This document shows positions 7,798-16,756 of a DNA stretch of 45,385 nt, one piece after another. The stretch covers positions 1 to 45,385 of the forward strand of contig JBHIFB010000006.1 in the NCBI GenBank assembly GCA_046760905.1, given 5' to 3'. The notes beneath the pieces were generated by a model. The model saw only the letters and a list, made by a program, of their open reading frames with translations, was not told the origin of the DNA and ran no database searches. Within the stretch, counting starts at the first letter, position 1, and every line of letters starts with the position of its first letter. The position numbers and the translations under genes are program-made. This DNA is from JBHIFB01 sp046760905. GTDB taxonomy: Bacteria; Gemmatimonadota; CAZMKB01.

Positions 7798-9119
7798 CTG
7801 GATTCCTCCCTCCCTGGAATGGGCAGGATCTCTTTGACCTCGGCAATTGAAACGGCCGGGAGCAGTTTTATCAGAATCAAAAACCACATGAGGAACCACC
7901 CTAGGCTGCCGACAGTGATCCCTATCTCGAAGATGCTTGGCTTGTAGGTTCCCCATGCATACGGCTCATACTCGTGGGCGAGTGAGCTCACGATTATGAC
8001 CAACCTCTCGAGGTACATTCCAACGTTGATCAGAATGGATATTACCATCAAGCTCACGGTACCCCTGCGCATGCCCTTGATCAGGAAGAGAAGCGGCAGC
8101 AGGGAATTGAATATAAGCATGAACCAGAAAAGCAGTGCATAGTCTCCCCATACCCTGTATGAAAATATCGCCTGCTCGAACGGATTCTCGCTGTACCAGG
8201 CGACGAAGAACTCGCTCACGTATGAGTAGCCGACGATGAGTCCGGTCAGCACGATGAGCTTAGCTAGGTTCTCGAGGTGATCAGTCGTTATATAACTCTC
8301 CAGATCCATGTACTTCCTCATAGGGATCAGGATCGTGATCACCATGGCAAGGCCGGAATGAATGGCCCCGGCGACAAAGTAAGGCGCGAATATGGTGCTG
8401 TGCCAGCCGGGCACTATCGACATGGCAAAATCCCAGGATACGACGCTGTGGACCGAGACCACGAGTGGAGTCGCAAAAGCGGCGAAGAAGCCATAGGCGC
8501 TTCTGTAGTGCCTCCACTGCCTGTTCGTTCCCATCCATCCGAGTGACAGAAGAGAATACAGCCTTCTTCTCAATCCAGCGACCCTGTCCCTCACCGCAGC
8601 CAAGTCAGGCACAAGACCGAGGAAGAGGAATATGGAACTGACTATAAAATAGGTTCCGACCGCAAAGACATCCCATATTAGCGGAGACTGGAAGTTGGGC
8701 CATAGTTGCATCTGGTTCGGGTAGGGGAGAAGCCAGTAAAAGAACCAGGGTCGCCCCAGATGTATTAGCGGAAAGAGGCCGGCCGTCATCACGGCGATCA
8801 CGGTCATCATCTCCGCGCTACGGAATACGGTGTTCCGCCACCTCACCCGGAAGAGAAAGAGGATCGCTGAAATGAGAGTACCAGAGTGGGCAATGCCGAC
8901 CCAGAATACGAAATTGGTGATGTAGACGCCCCATTTCACAGGGTTGTTCAGCCCCGCGACTCCGATCCCTTCCCTGATTTGATGGTACCATGAGAACACT
9001 CCGACGAGTGCGAGCAGGGTACAGGCGGAAAGCAGAATGAAGTAGCTTCTGCCCGGCCTTTCGAGGGTCCGCATGATGTCTTCGTTTACCCTCTTATATG
9101 TGATGCCTCTTAGCTCCAT
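7794..9119 (-). CDS. actC: Alternative complex III NrfD-like subunit ActC
   Basis: ActC is the main quinol-binding membrane subunit, of the NrfD/PsrC family. The 441-residue product has about ten predicted helices. Early segments include the conserved block FVFWVGIAHSGTLISA (~75-90), and later come VSVHSVVSWDFAMSIVPGWH and SEFFVAWYSENPFE, all usual for ActC. An ATG start at 9119 has GGAGGT about 12 bases upstream. It lies 25 bases after actB and shares its stop with the actD start. Confidence 0.93.
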   Translation of the reverse strand: MELRGITYKRVNEDIMRTLERPGRSYFILLSACTLLALVGVFSWYHQIREGIGVAGLNNPVKWGVYITNFVFWVGIAHSGTLISAILFLFRVRWRNTVFRSAEMMTVIAVMTAGLFPLIHLGRPWFFYWLLPYPNQMQLWPNFQSPLIWDVFAVGTYFIVSSIFLFLGLVPDLAAVRDRVAGLRRRLYSLLSLGWMGTNRQWRHYRSAYGFFAAFATPLVVSVHSVVSWDFAMSIVPGWHSTIFAPYFVAGAIHSGLAMVITILIPMRKYMDLESYITTDHLENLAKLIVLTGLIVGYSYVSEFFVAWYSENPFEQAIFSYRVWGDYALLFWFMLIFNSLLPLLFLIKGMRRGTVSLMVISILINVGMYLERLVIIVSSLAHEYEPYAWGTYKPSIFEIGITVGSLGWFLMWFLILIKLLPAVSIAEVKEILPIPGREESS

Positions 9120-9144
9120 ACCCGCTCGGTTACCTCCATTGCCC

Positions 9145-12015
9145 TCACGAATGCCCCCTCTCCGGCTTCGTTTTCCTTATATAGTATACAGCCGGTTTCG
9201 TATTCAGGACTTCGAGCACCCTGTAGCTGTTCTCGCTTGAGGCCATTTTCGATACGCGGCTTTCTGGATCCTTCAGATTCCCGAACACGATGGCGCCGGT
9301 GGGACAGGTCTGGGCACATGCCGGGATGACCTCTCCATCGCCAACAGGCCTTTCCTCATCCTTGGCCTTATCCTCAGCCTCCCTTATCCTCTGTACGCAG
9401 AAGGTGCATTTCTCCATCACACCCTTCTCCCGCACAGAAAGATCCGGGTTCAGCTGCCAGTTGAGTGGCTCGGGCCATGAGAATGTGAACCAGTTGAATC
9501 TCCTCACCTTGTAAGGGCAGTTGTTCGCGCAGTATCTGGTCCCCACACACCGGTTGTATATCTGCGCATTCAGGCCTTCAGGATTGTGATATGTTGCATG
9601 AACCGGGCAGACAGGTTCGCATGGTGCGTAATCGCATTGCTGGCACATCATTGGGAGGAAATGCACATCGTTGTCATCATCATAATACCTCTCGATCCTG
9701 ATCCACGACATCTCCCGCCCTTGTGACACAAGTTTTTTTCCGACGACGGGGATATTGTTCTCGGCATAGCAGGAAACGACGCATGCCCCGCAACCGGTAC
9801 ACAGGTTGAGGTCGATCGCCATAGCCCACCTGTAATCGGGATGGGGATGTGGCGGGTACATATCCTTGTGCGTGCCGTGACCCTTCGGACCCAGTATCCC
9901 CCGGTCCAGATCGTCACTGCCGCCCTGGACGGAAACGAGCTTCCTTCTCCTTCCGGTCGACTCGCAATGGATTGGCATCGGCGAGAAAGGGAGGGCCCCA
10001 GAATGGGGTTCCGGTTTACCCGCGAGAAGCCTCCCTGCCCTTTCCCCGACCCCGCTTGCATACCTTCCATAGTGGCTGTGTCCCTGCCCGAAACAAACGG
10101 CGATCGTTCTCCCGGCAACTCCCTGGTTTATGTGAACGGGTAGCTCTATGTTGCCGTGTCTGCTCGTAAGTTTGATGATGTCTCCTTCTTCAAGACCCAT
10201 CCTGGAGACCTCTTCTTCTCTCATCTCCGCCCAGCTGTCCCATACGAGCTGTGTGATGGGGTCCGGTGCTTCCTGGAGCCATGGCTTGTTGGCTCCGCTG
10301 CCATCGTAATGAAATATCGATGGATAGAGGACGAGGTGGTATTGAGCTCCTCTTTCATCCTCCTCCGTATAACCGGGGATATCTTCCTCGAAGGTATCGG
10401 AGAGCCTCACCACATGATGCTCCGGCTCACTGAAAACTCCCCCCTCCCGCAGTACCTGCGCCCAGAACACTTCGAACGAGTCACCTGAGATTTCATCTGC
10501 ATATTCCTCTTCCCAGACCTTTCTGATGAAGGTGTAAAAGCTATCCGAATCAGCGGCTTTTCCTGTGAGACGGTCCAGGGCTATGATTAAGTCTCCGAAC
10601 CCCTTGGAATTCGATAACGGCTTCATCACGGGCTGGATGACGGAGCGGCCGTAGGCGCAGGACCAATCGTCCCAGCGCTCGAGGGAATGGGCCGATGGCA
10701 GAATGAGATCGGAAAGGTAGGATGTCTCATTCTCGGACTCATGATGCGAAACGAGGGTCTTTACCCCATCCAGGGCATTCACGAAACCCGCACTCTCCGG
10801 CAGGAAAAAGACAGGATTGACTCCGCTGACAAGCAACAGCTCGATCCTTCCCTCCTCCATCTCCCGGGTGAGACCTAACAGATCTCTGTAACTCGATAAA
10901 GAAGCGCCATCGGGCCCTGTATATATGACAGTCCTTCCAACATAGCCGGCGGCATAATTCAAAAGAAGCACAGCGCTCTCAAGCAGTGTCGAATTATGTC
11001 CGGCCGTAAACTCCCCTCCGGACACCACGATCCCTGGCCTTGCGCCGGAGAAATTTCGGGCCAATTCGTGGAGTTTCTCCCGGCCGATACCGATGTCATC
11101 GGGTAATTCCACCGGGGCATAGGGCTCTGCGTACTTTTTAAGCCTCTCCAACTCGCCGCCGGGTAGAGCGGCGTTCCATCCCCGCTTCAGGATTATGTGA
11201 AGAAGGGAGAGTGCGATCAGCGGTTCGGTGCCAGGCTTTACCGGGATCCACTCATCGGCGTTAGCCCCGGTGAGTGATCTTCTCGGTTCAATCTGCACAT
11301 GCTTTCCCGTGCCTCTCGATCGAAACTCCGAATAGTCCCTTGAATGCTCCACGGGGGAATTCCAAGTGCCGAGGAAGTCCGCTCCCAGTGAGAGGATGTA
11401 CTCGGCGTCGCGTAATAGGAAAATCGGCTTTGTCCTTTTCTGAAACAGGATCTGACACGCTTTTTTCAGCGACTCGTTCTCAAACGGCTCGTACTGAAGC
11501 CAACTGACCCCCTCTACCGAACCGAGCCACTCTTTCATGAGGCGTATCACACCCGGTCCCTGACGGCCTGTGAGGAAAACCACCTCGCCACTGCGGCCCG
11601 GATCGCTTATCACACCGGCTATTATGCCTAGCGCATCATTCCAGGAGACGGTATTTTCAAGCTCACCACTCCTCTTTAAGGGCTCCATGTATCTATCAGG
11701 ATTGTAGAGAGCCTGAAGGGAAGCCTGTCCCCTCGCGCACAGAGCACCCCGGTTTATGGGGTGACGTGGATTGCCCTCCGCTTTCACAGCCCTCCCCTCC
11801 CTAGTCCGAACCAGCATACCGCAACCTGCACTGCACTCCCTGCATACGGTTGTATACCAGACGGGAATCCCGGGGATGATATCATCCGGAGGGATAACGT
11901 AAGGGATGAGCCTCTGTACCGGCCCTCTCTCACAGGCGGTCGAACCTGTTGCCGCAAGAGCCCCGGTAGCACCAACGAGTTTGATAAACTGCCGCCTGTT
12001 CATCCTATGGTTCAA
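9145..12015 (-). CDS. actB: Alternative complex III iron-sulfur subunit ActB
   Basis: ActB relays electrons across the periplasmic face of ACIII. The 956-residue protein starts with a twin-arginine signal (NRRQFIK) and a hydrophobic stretch. Residues ~50-680 are a molybdopterin-oxidoreductase-like domain without a recognisable Mo ligand, and residues ~739-905 are a four-cluster ferredoxin domain. In the third cysteine group CVGTRYC, a threonine replaces the second cysteine, consistent with the [3Fe-4S] cluster known in ActB. The N-terminal domain keeps C58, C61, C65 and C93 in exact CX2CX3CX27C spacing, a [4Fe-4S] pattern of catalytic family members. A TTG start (12015) is favoured by GAGGGA 6 bases upstream; an ATG at 12003 would also keep the signal. 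Confidence 0.95.
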   Translation of the reverse strand: MNHRMNRRQFIKLVGATGALAATGSTACERGPVQRLIPYVIPPDDIIPGIPVWYTTVCRECSAGCGMLVRTREGRAVKAEGNPRHPINRGALCARGQASLQALYNPDRYMEPLKRSGELENTVSWNDALGIIAGVISDPGRSGEVVFLTGRQGPGVIRLMKEWLGSVEGVSWLQYEPFENESLKKACQILFQKRTKPIFLLRDAEYILSLGADFLGTWNSPVEHSRDYSEFRSRGTGKHVQIEPRRSLTGANADEWIPVKPGTEPLIALSLLHIILKRGWNAALPGGELERLKKYAEPYAPVELPDDIGIGREKLHELARNFSGARPGIVVSGGEFTAGHNSTLLESAVLLLNYAAGYVGRTVIYTGPDGASLSSYRDLLGLTREMEEGRIELLLVSGVNPVFFLPESAGFVNALDGVKTLVSHHESENETSYLSDLILPSAHSLERWDDWSCAYGRSVIQPVMKPLSNSKGFGDLIIALDRLTGKAADSDSFYTFIRKVWEEEYADEISGDSFEVFWAQVLREGGVFSEPEHHVVRLSDTFEEDIPGYTEEDERGAQYHLVLYPSIFHYDGSGANKPWLQEAPDPITQLVWDSWAEMREEEVSRMGLEEGDIIKLTSRHGNIELPVHINQGVAGRTIAVCFGQGHSHYGRYASGVGERAGRLLAGKPEPHSGALPFSPMPIHCESTGRRRKLVSVQGGSDDLDRGILGPKGHGTHKDMYPPHPHPDYRWAMAIDLNLCTGCGACVVSCYAENNIPVVGKKLVSQGREMSWIRIERYYDDDNDVHFLPMMCQQCDYAPCEPVCPVHATYHNPEGLNAQIYNRCVGTRYCANNCPYKVRRFNWFTFSWPEPLNWQLNPDLSVREKGVMEKCTFCVQRIREAEDKAKDEERPVGDGEVIPACAQTCPTGAIVFGNLKDPESRVSKMASSENSYRVLEVLNTKPAVYYIRKTKPERGHS

Positions 12016-12036
12016 GCCGATTCCCTCTGTTTTTTC

Positions 12037-12531
12037 CTACTTGTGGCACGTGAGACAATCCAGACTGGCTTCCCTCTCCCGGTGGCAATCCAGGCAAAAG
12101 CCCATTGTGAAATCCTGGACCTTGTAAATCCTCTCCATCTCCTCGACCATTCCGTGACACGTGGAACAGTCGATACCCTTTCTGAAGTGTCTCTTGTGGG
12201 AAAAGTAGACGAAGTCCTCTATATCGTAGATCCTGATCCATTCGACCGGCTTCCCTTCCTGCCAGTATGAAGCCAGCTTCTGGATTTCCGGTTTATCATT
12301 GGCCGTTATCTTGTGACAACCCATGCACCGTGCGACGGATGGAATACCAGCAACCGTTGATCTCCTCGCATAAGAATGGCAGTAAAGGCAGGGGATCCCG
12401 TTATCGCCGGCGTGTATGCTGTGGCTGAACTCTACCGGCTGTTCCGGAGCTTCCTGCGCCTCCGCGAGTAACCACTGAAAGGACAAGATTAAGGATATAA
12501 CCGCTATGATGAATGATTGGGAACGAGTCAT
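12037..12531 (-). CDS. actA: Alternative complex III pentaheme cytochrome c, ActA
   Basis: This 164-residue exported cytochrome has a signal sequence or anchor (residues ~6-24) and five CxxCH heme sites: CLYCH, CMGCH, CSTCH, CLDCH and CLTCH. It matches the five-heme ActA subunit, which forms a heme wire on the periplasmic side of ACIII. It opens the act operon, with actB 21 bases downstream. A good sigma70 promoter lies at 12561-12589, giving a ~23-base leader. The ribosome site is weak (GGAAAAT), which may reflect low demand or a different signal. Confidence 0.95.
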   Translation of the reverse strand: MTRSQSFIIAVISLILSFQWLLAEAQEAPEQPVEFSHSIHAGDNGIPCLYCHSYARRSTVAGIPSVARCMGCHKITANDKPEIQKLASYWQEGKPVEWIRIYDIEDFVYFSHKRHFRKGIDCSTCHGMVEEMERIYKVQDFTMGFCLDCHREREASLDCLTCHK

Positions 12532-12560
12532 ATTTTCCGGATAAGTAGAGATTTATACAA

Positions 12561-12589
12561 GTTATATGAACGGAGGATCGACTTGTCAA
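12561..12589 (-). promoter_or_regulatory. Sigma70 promoter of the act operon
   Basis: On the minus strand TTGACA (12589-12584) is followed by a 17-base spacer and TATAAC (12566-12561, 5 of 6). The predicted start is near 12554, 23 bases before the actA ATG. No FNR-like box is seen here. Confidence 0.7.
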
Positions 12590-12597
12590 CATTAAAA

Positions 12598-12666
12598 GAG
12601 GTCAATCGAGGAGGCCCTGTCCTTGATGAAGAACTCAACCCTCCTTCGATAGATCGGCGGCACGAG
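12598..12666 (-). pseudogene. Remnant of the 3' end of an epimerase gene (duplicate of 15716-15884)
   Basis: 12598-12621 is identical to 15716-15739 (24 bases) and 12613-12650 is identical to 15831-15868 (38 bases); identity continues at 13 of 16 bases to 12666. The two blocks overlap in GGCCCTGTC, a 9-base repeat that occurs in the intact gene at 15731-15739 and again at 15831-15839. The remnant therefore lost exactly 100 bp between short direct repeats. Upstream of the fragment nothing epimerase-like remains. Its differences from the intact gene include two synonymous changes, which suggests descent from a once functional paralogue. Confidence 0.75.
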
Positions 12667-12716
12667 GTAGTTGGGCGGGATCTCATTCGGTGTCTGGCTG
12701 TGAATTGTCTGGCGGT

Positions 12717-15221
12717 TTATTCCGCAACCACCTCCACAGAAAAACGATCGTTGTCAAGATCCGTCCCGGGATATGTGCCCACGTGGGAATACAGGAGATA
12801 TGTGCCGAGAGGGGCCACCAGAGGGACCTGGTGCTCCAGTGTGGCTGTCACACTCTGTCCCGCGTTCAGCGTCACCTCCACAGGGCCGGCCACAGGGCCG
12901 AAGGTCCCGCCACCGGGAAGGACGACGTCTATCCACGCGTCGAAGGTCTGCTGTGTCCCGGTGAAGTTCTCCAATCTGACGTCATAGGAGAAGCTCCCGC
13001 CCCGGGGGACGACCAGCGGATCACTTGCCGGATCGAGAAAGACACCCACGTCGAGGAATCGTAATATTTCCACCCCCTGGTAACCGGCCAGGTAGATGAG
13101 GCCGTCGGAAGCGGTGACCCCTTCGAAAGTCAACCATCCGACCCACCAGCTCCCCAGCGGCTCCGGATACACGGCTGCCAGCGAGGCGCTTGCCGGGTCG
13201 GTCACATCGATCACCATCAGCTGCTCAGCCCCGCACATGTAAAAGTGACCATCCTCGGCTGCCAGGGATATATCCAACCTGCCGGGTGGAGTCATATCAG
13301 GGTCCTGGAATGAGGAGATCAGCAGTGGTGCAAGAGGATCCGACACGTCATAGAGATCCAGCAAGCCCAGGTAATCTCCCCCCTCTATGACTAACCTCTC
13401 AATTCCGAGAACGTCCCCGATGACCGCAACGCCGTAAGCATACTCGAGCCCTGAGATCCGGCTCAGCTCCGTCAGGTTGAGCGGATCCGTGAGGTCGAAG
13501 ATCGCCACTTCGTCGTAGCTGCTCGCGTACCCGGTATTCCCTGAGATCTGGATGTCCGAAAGATTTGTCGAAAAGCTCGGTCCCGTCCCGACCTGTACCG
13601 GATTCGCCAGATCTGTGATGTCGACGACGACGATCTCTGTTCTTCCCGTGTAGACCAGGTTTCCCAGGCGAGCTGAAGGATAATAGCTGCCACCGCCTCC
13701 GAGGTTGAATTTACTCATGAACTCGGGATCTGTGGGAACGCTGACATCGTAGATGCGAATGCCTCGGTTATAGTCACTTGTGACCGCGACGCTGTCGGCG
13801 AGATCGATCCCCTGCTGCCAGAGTGTATTGCCGGGAATGGAGTCGGGCTCAGGTGTGACAGATCCCAGCGCCTCGGGTGCGAAGGGGTCTGAGACATCCA
13901 GCGTGTATACGGAAGCCATATTGACATTGACGGCAGCCAGGCCTTCTTCCACATCAACGGCACGCGCATAATAACCTGTGGAGGTCGTGGAAAGGAGTGA
14001 AGGGTCTTCTGGATTGCTGACATCCACCACCAGCAGGCCATAAACCCTGTCAGGCAGATAGACCGAGCTCCCGCCGATGTCGATGTTGTAGACCCTGCCG
14101 TATGCGGGGAGTTCACCTACTTTCGTTGGATTCACCGGATCGCTGACGTCAACGACGTGTATGGACATGTCGTCATCATCAGTGATGTACGCATATCCAC
14201 CGGAGACCACGATCCCACCCGTGTAGGCCCCACCCCACTGTGAAACCATGGTTGGATCACCCGGATCCGAGACATCCACTATCTCCATCCCGTTGCCGGC
14301 AAGATAAAGCAGCCCGTCCAGGTACACCATGTCGTCCACGGCATCATAGACAGTGATGAAACCGACCTGAACGATGTTCTCCGGGTTGGAGACGTCGAGA
14401 ATAGTCAGACCTTCTTCGTACGTTGTGAGGAACACCAGGTTCTGCTCGATTTTAACACACCTGAAAGTGTCGTTTATGCCGACCAGGCTGCTCTTCACCT
14501 GGGGAGAATAAGGATCTGAGATATCGATCACCTGCATCAAACCAGAATAGCCGAAGCCCTCCAGGGTTCCAGACCCCACGACAACCACCAGGGAATCACT
14601 GATGGAATTGACGTCGTAGAAGAATCCCTGCGGCGGAGACGCCCGGGAGATCTCTACGGGGCCGGTCGGATCAGAAATGTTGAACAGGACCAACTCCGCG
14701 CCCCGTCCCATCGTGACGGTCATCAGCGATCCCTCCATGCCAAAATAGAATGCGGGTTCTTCGATCTCATGTACCGGTACAGGGGTCAAGGGGTCTGTAA
14801 CATCGAAGACGATGAGGCTTCCGGTCGTCCCCACATTACAGTAATTTCCGTTGGAGAGAACGTCATTCGCCATTCCTCCCTCATCGAGCGCCCTGCCCAG
14901 CACCTTGATCCTTTCCGAGCTGACACGCTGTTCACTCTGTCTGACGGATGTCTTCGCGGGGACCCAATGCCCGCGGCCGAAGATGCCGTGAGAGGGGAGA
15001 ATGTCCCCCTGTAGGTCAGAGATCTCTGCACCGGAAGGATCGACGGCCGGGGAAGGGGCAGGCCGTCTACCGTCTGCGTGATAGATGAACACCGTGCCCG
15101 GCAGGTTGATCTCGAGTTTGTCGGCCTCCTCAATACTTCCTGCCGCAATGGAGACCGACAGCAAGGTTAATAGCATGACGAACGAAGAAAACCGCATCGA
15201 CCTCATCGTAAATTTGTACAT
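12717..15221 (-). CDS. Secreted LVIVD-repeat beta-propeller protein
   Basis: The predicted 834-residue exported protein has a signal peptide (residues ~10-28, ending IAAGS). A long array of LVIVD repeats follows: units of roughly 42-50 residues with the pattern hhDVSDPxxP, as in VIDISDPYSPQ, ILDVSNPENI and VVDVSDPVNPT. They fold as beta-propeller blades on the cell surface or outside. A C-terminal Ig-like domain (~residues 715-834, PLVVPRGGSFSYDV) contains no FlgD-like sorting domain. The ATG at 15221 is chosen because AAGGGAG lies 8 bases upstream; a frame open to 15266 is not needed. No enzymatic residues are recognised; binding or scaffolding is the likely role. The gene is flanked by direct repeats of an epimerase 3' end. 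Confidence 0.85.
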   Translation of the reverse strand: MYKFTMRSMRFSSFVMLLTLLSVSIAAGSIEEADKLEINLPGTVFIYHADGRRPAPSPAVDPSGAEISDLQGDILPSHGIFGRGHWVPAKTSVRQSEQRVSSERIKVLGRALDEGGMANDVLSNGNYCNVGTTGSLIVFDVTDPLTPVPVHEIEEPAFYFGMEGSLMTVTMGRGAELVLFNISDPTGPVEISRASPPQGFFYDVNSISDSLVVVVGSGTLEGFGYSGLMQVIDISDPYSPQVKSSLVGINDTFRCVKIEQNLVFLTTYEEGLTILDVSNPENIVQVGFITVYDAVDDMVYLDGLLYLAGNGMEIVDVSDPGDPTMVSQWGGAYTGGIVVSGGYAYITDDDDMSIHVVDVSDPVNPTKVGELPAYGRVYNIDIGGSSVYLPDRVYGLLVVDVSNPEDPSLLSTTSTGYYARAVDVEEGLAAVNVNMASVYTLDVSDPFAPEALGSVTPEPDSIPGNTLWQQGIDLADSVAVTSDYNRGIRIYDVSVPTDPEFMSKFNLGGGGSYYPSARLGNLVYTGRTEIVVVDITDLANPVQVGTGPSFSTNLSDIQISGNTGYASSYDEVAIFDLTDPLNLTELSRISGLEYAYGVAVIGDVLGIERLVIEGGDYLGLLDLYDVSDPLAPLLISSFQDPDMTPPGRLDISLAAEDGHFYMCGAEQLMVIDVTDPASASLAAVYPEPLGSWWVGWLTFEGVTASDGLIYLAGYQGVEILRFLDVGVFLDPASDPLVVPRGGSFSYDVRLENFTGTQQTFDAWIDVVLPGGGTFGPVAGPVEVTLNAGQSVTATLEHQVPLVAPLGTYLLYSHVGTYPGTDLDNDRFSVEVVAE

Positions 15222-15719
15222 GATCCTCACTCCCTTCAGTTGAAGGTTCTGTACAGATCGCAACAAAAGTTACGCCCAACTTCAGTCAGTCTATTCTATC
15301 AGTAGCGAAGTCGTGTCTCACCCTAAAGTAAGGCGGGGGTGATTGATGCATAACAAAAGAAGAAAACCATTTTTGCCGTCTCTTCCTTGATGGTGGGCTT
15401 AAGGAATACAGCCCTCTTGCTGAGATCGATTATACCAGAGAATCTGGATGATGTCAAGGAACAATGTCATTTCTCCGAGAAATTCCTGCCCCGCTCCTTC
15501 ACATACAGTCAAAAAAGACAGAGCCCGAACCTAGGAAAAGCTAAACGTTCACCATTTTAATTACTCCTCATCCACAGAGTATTGCCAACCGAAAATCTCA
15601 TTTTCCCACATGAAGTCCTCACGTCTCCCCTTATGCAAGGACTGATCAAGTGGCGATCATGAGCCGAATTCCTGCTCCTGGACAAACTGATCCCAAAGTA
15701 AGTGTTTCCATGAGTGAGG
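15222..15719. other. Intergenic region, nothing recognised
   Basis: About 500 bases between the LVIVD gene and the epimerase gene, both on the minus strand. No ORF with coding character, hairpin terminator or strong promoter was seen. The segment next to 15719 has no counterpart beside the epimerase remnant apart from the last four bases. Confidence 0.6.
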
Positions 15720-16730
15720 TCAATCGAGGAGGCCCTGTCTTTCGTACCACTCAGCGGTTCTTTGAATTCCAACCCTGAGATCAACTTTTGGCTTGTAACC
15801 GAGCATAGTCTTCGCCTTTGAGATGTCGAAGGCCCTGTCCTTGATGAAGAACTCAACCCTCCTTCGATAAATCGGTGGCTCGAGACCGAAAGGTTTGCAT
15901 ACGATCTCACAGAGCGCTCCGGCAATCCATAACGGCCAGACAGGGTATTTTATACGGGATACTTTTACATTTAGGACCTCTGCGATCAGGTTCACGAGGT
16001 CGTTGAGGGTTGTGTGGGATTCACCACCGATAGTGAAGATTTCTCCTTCGATTTTCGGGACGGTTCCGACCAGAATGATACCATCAACCAGGTCATCTAT
16101 ATAGGTCATATGGTAGAGAACGTTCCCACTCCCGAACATCTTGAACTTCCCCTTCTTTATGAATCTAAACAGCTTCAGAAAACGCCTGTCGCCGGGACCG
16201 TATATCCCCACAGGCCTGAACACGACACCGCCAAGCCCTTCTGTGAAATACTTGAGGGCAATCTTCTCCCCCTCCATTTTCGTCCACTGATAATGATCGC
16301 CAGGGTTATAGGGATGTTCCTCGGTGGCAGGTGGGTTCTTTATCTCTCCCTGAACGCCGACTGTGCTGCAGTGTACAAAACGCCTGACACCAGCTTTCCG
16401 CGAGGCTTCGAGAAGGTTCCTGGTTCCATCTATATTAACCTTCTCGAAAGCCTTCCTGGAAACTCCCTCCTGGCGGTAGAGCGCGGCGATGTGATATACT
16501 GTATCAACCTCTTCGACGGCTGTTTCAACGGAGACGGCATCCGTGAGATCACCGAGCACTATTTCCGCACCTCTTTCTTCTAGGAAGCGGACATCCCTAC
16601 CCGGCCTCACTAACAACCTTACACCTGCCCCTTCGGCAAGCAGGCGCCGTGCCAGGTGTCCACCGGTAAAACCTGTGGCTCCGGTGACGAGCACCTTACC
16701 TGTATTTCTCAGCCTGGGTGACTTTTCCAT
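15720..16730 (-). CDS. NAD(P)-dependent epimerase/dehydratase, extended SDR family
   Basis: This 336-residue cytosolic Rossmann enzyme belongs to the extended short-chain dehydrogenase family acting on nucleotide sugars or related dihydroflavonol/sterol-like substrates. Motifs: NAD(P)-binding GATGFTGG (residues 17-24), VYHIAALY (~80-87), the catalytic S/T (HCSTVGVQG) and YQWTK giving the YxxxK pair (~147-151). The insert IKYPVWPLWIAGALCEIV and the C-terminal region resemble the dihydroflavonol-reductase-like group rather than strict UDP-glucose epimerases, so the substrate is undetermined. It lies 26 bases downstream of the methyltransferase gene and is probably cotranscribed with it. Its 3' end is duplicated as a decayed fragment at 12598-12666. 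Confidence 0.88.
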   Translation of the reverse strand: MEKSPRLRNTGKVLVTGATGFTGGHLARRLLAEGAGVRLLVRPGRDVRFLEERGAEIVLGDLTDAVSVETAVEEVDTVYHIAALYRQEGVSRKAFEKVNIDGTRNLLEASRKAGVRRFVHCSTVGVQGEIKNPPATEEHPYNPGDHYQWTKMEGEKIALKYFTEGLGGVVFRPVGIYGPGDRRFLKLFRFIKKGKFKMFGSGNVLYHMTYIDDLVDGIILVGTVPKIEGEIFTIGGESHTTLNDLVNLIAEVLNVKVSRIKYPVWPLWIAGALCEIVCKPFGLEPPIYRRRVEFFIKDRAFDISKAKTMLGYKPKVDLRVGIQRTAEWYERQGLLD

Positions 16731-16756
16731 TCGAGAGGCCTCAACTTACACCGTGT

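Noticed and set aside
9145..12015. ActB as a catalytic molybdenum enzyme
   Set aside because: No Mo ligand or cofactor signature, and the gene order is that of alternative complex III.
15557..15925. Minus-strand frame overlapping the epimerase gene end
   Set aside because: It overlaps the well-supported epimerase gene in another frame and its product has no recognisable domain.
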